Source: Leifsonia sp. C5G2 (GTDB taxonomy: Bacteria; Actinomycetota; Actinomycetes; Actinomycetales; Microbacteriaceae). Taken from it: a stretch of DNA of 64,000 bases. The notes under the pieces were generated by a model. It did not search any database, was not told the origin of the DNA, and saw only the letters and a list, made by a program, of their open reading frames with translations. The DNA is taken from positions 124,001 to 188,000 of the forward strand of contig NZ_JABFMV010000005.1 of NCBI RefSeq assembly GCF_013359685.1. The letters run 5' to 3'. Shown here in pieces: positions 63,939 to 64,000 of the stretch (positions are counted from its first letter, which is position 1; each line of letters opens with the position of its first letter). Both the position numbers and the translations under genes were made by a program.

Positions 63939-64000
63939 CGCTGGTCGATCGCCGACTGCACCGAACGGATGTAGCCCTCCGACGTGTAGGTGGCCCCCGA
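63935..64000 (-). CDS. FMN-binding domain protein, C-terminus only (cut by window edge)
   Basis: The last 21 residues before the stop read SGATYTSEGYIRSVQSAIDQR. SGAT followed by S/T and an aromatic is the flavinylation motif of FMN_bind domains, where ApbE attaches FMN to the Thr; the helix after it (GYIRSVQSAID) is also typical. The gene extends beyond the window, so its N-terminal transmembrane part cannot be seen. Confidence 0.82.
   Translation of the reverse strand, partial: SGATYTSEGYIRSVQSAIDQR

Overview
The window is high-GC actinobacterial chromosome centred on the replication origin. The gene order is the classical actinobacterial one: rpsF-ssb-rpsR-rplI-dnaB, cca-(DUF6049)-murJ-trxB-trxA, parB-parA, rsmG-jag-yidC-yidD-rnpA-rpmH, dnaA-oriC-dnaN-gnd-recF-dciA-gyrB-gyrA-(DUF3566), tRNA-Ile, tRNA-Ala. 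CrgA, a PknA/PknB/PbpA/RodA/PstP/FhaB/FhaA block and a class E sortase next to pabA all fit Actinomycetota. High GC, many GTG starts and this particular block order suggest Microbacteriaceae, perhaps near Leifsonia. The family assignment is inference; no 16S gene is present.

Layout. 1-3.3 kb is an accessory edge: a cut-off membrane gene, a DUF4190-like membrane protein and a two-gene CBASS-like anti-phage cassette (SLATT two-TM effector plus CD-NTase with a C-terminal sensor domain) directly downstream of dnaB. 3.3-6.8 kb holds the replicative helicase and the ribosomal/SSB operon. 7-16.3 kb holds the CCA-adding enzyme, an envelope protein, the lipid II flippase MurJ, the thioredoxin pair, an aminotransferase and a D-Ala-D-Ala-ligase-like protein. 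16.4-23.7 kb holds parB-parA, a striking ~2.3 kb gene-free stretch rich in parS sites, then rsmG-jag-yidC-yidD-rnpA-rpmH; seven parS-like palindromes lie between 18.2 and 21.3 kb. 24.1-35 kb holds dnaA, oriC, dnaN and the gyrase region, ending in two tRNA genes. 35-41 kb is mixed housekeeping (a DUF3800 gene with an in-frame stop, Lrp regulator/rhodanese, Fpg-like glycosylase, Nudix, cyclophilin, rhomboid, CrgA) with a dense DnaA-box cluster at 40.6 kb. 41.1-43.5 kb is a small island: a broken gene, a short LuxR-type HTH protein and an MFS exporter. 43.5-54 kb holds sortase E, a glutamine amidotransferase and the Ser/Thr kinase, cell-wall and FHA operon. 54.2-57.1 kb holds tRNA-Leu and a minimal pilus locus (one LPXTG pilin plus one class C sortase). 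57.1-61.2 kb holds a PucR regulator divergent from a zinc alcohol dehydrogenase and an APC permease. 61.3-64 kb is a tightly overlapping operon of a flavinylated FMN-binding protein (cut by the window), ApbE, a response regulator and a histidine kinase.

How it works together. DnaA, DnaB, DciA, DnaN, RecF, gyrase and SSB form the initiation and elongation machinery around oriC. ParA/ParB and the parS cluster organise the newly copied origin. The kinase/PBP/RodA/CrgA/FHA set couples peptidoglycan sensing to growth and division. The most unusual signals are the gene-free parS field, the CBASS cassette, the extra DnaA-box clusters, a proline in the quinolone pocket of GyrA, and the minimal pilus locus.
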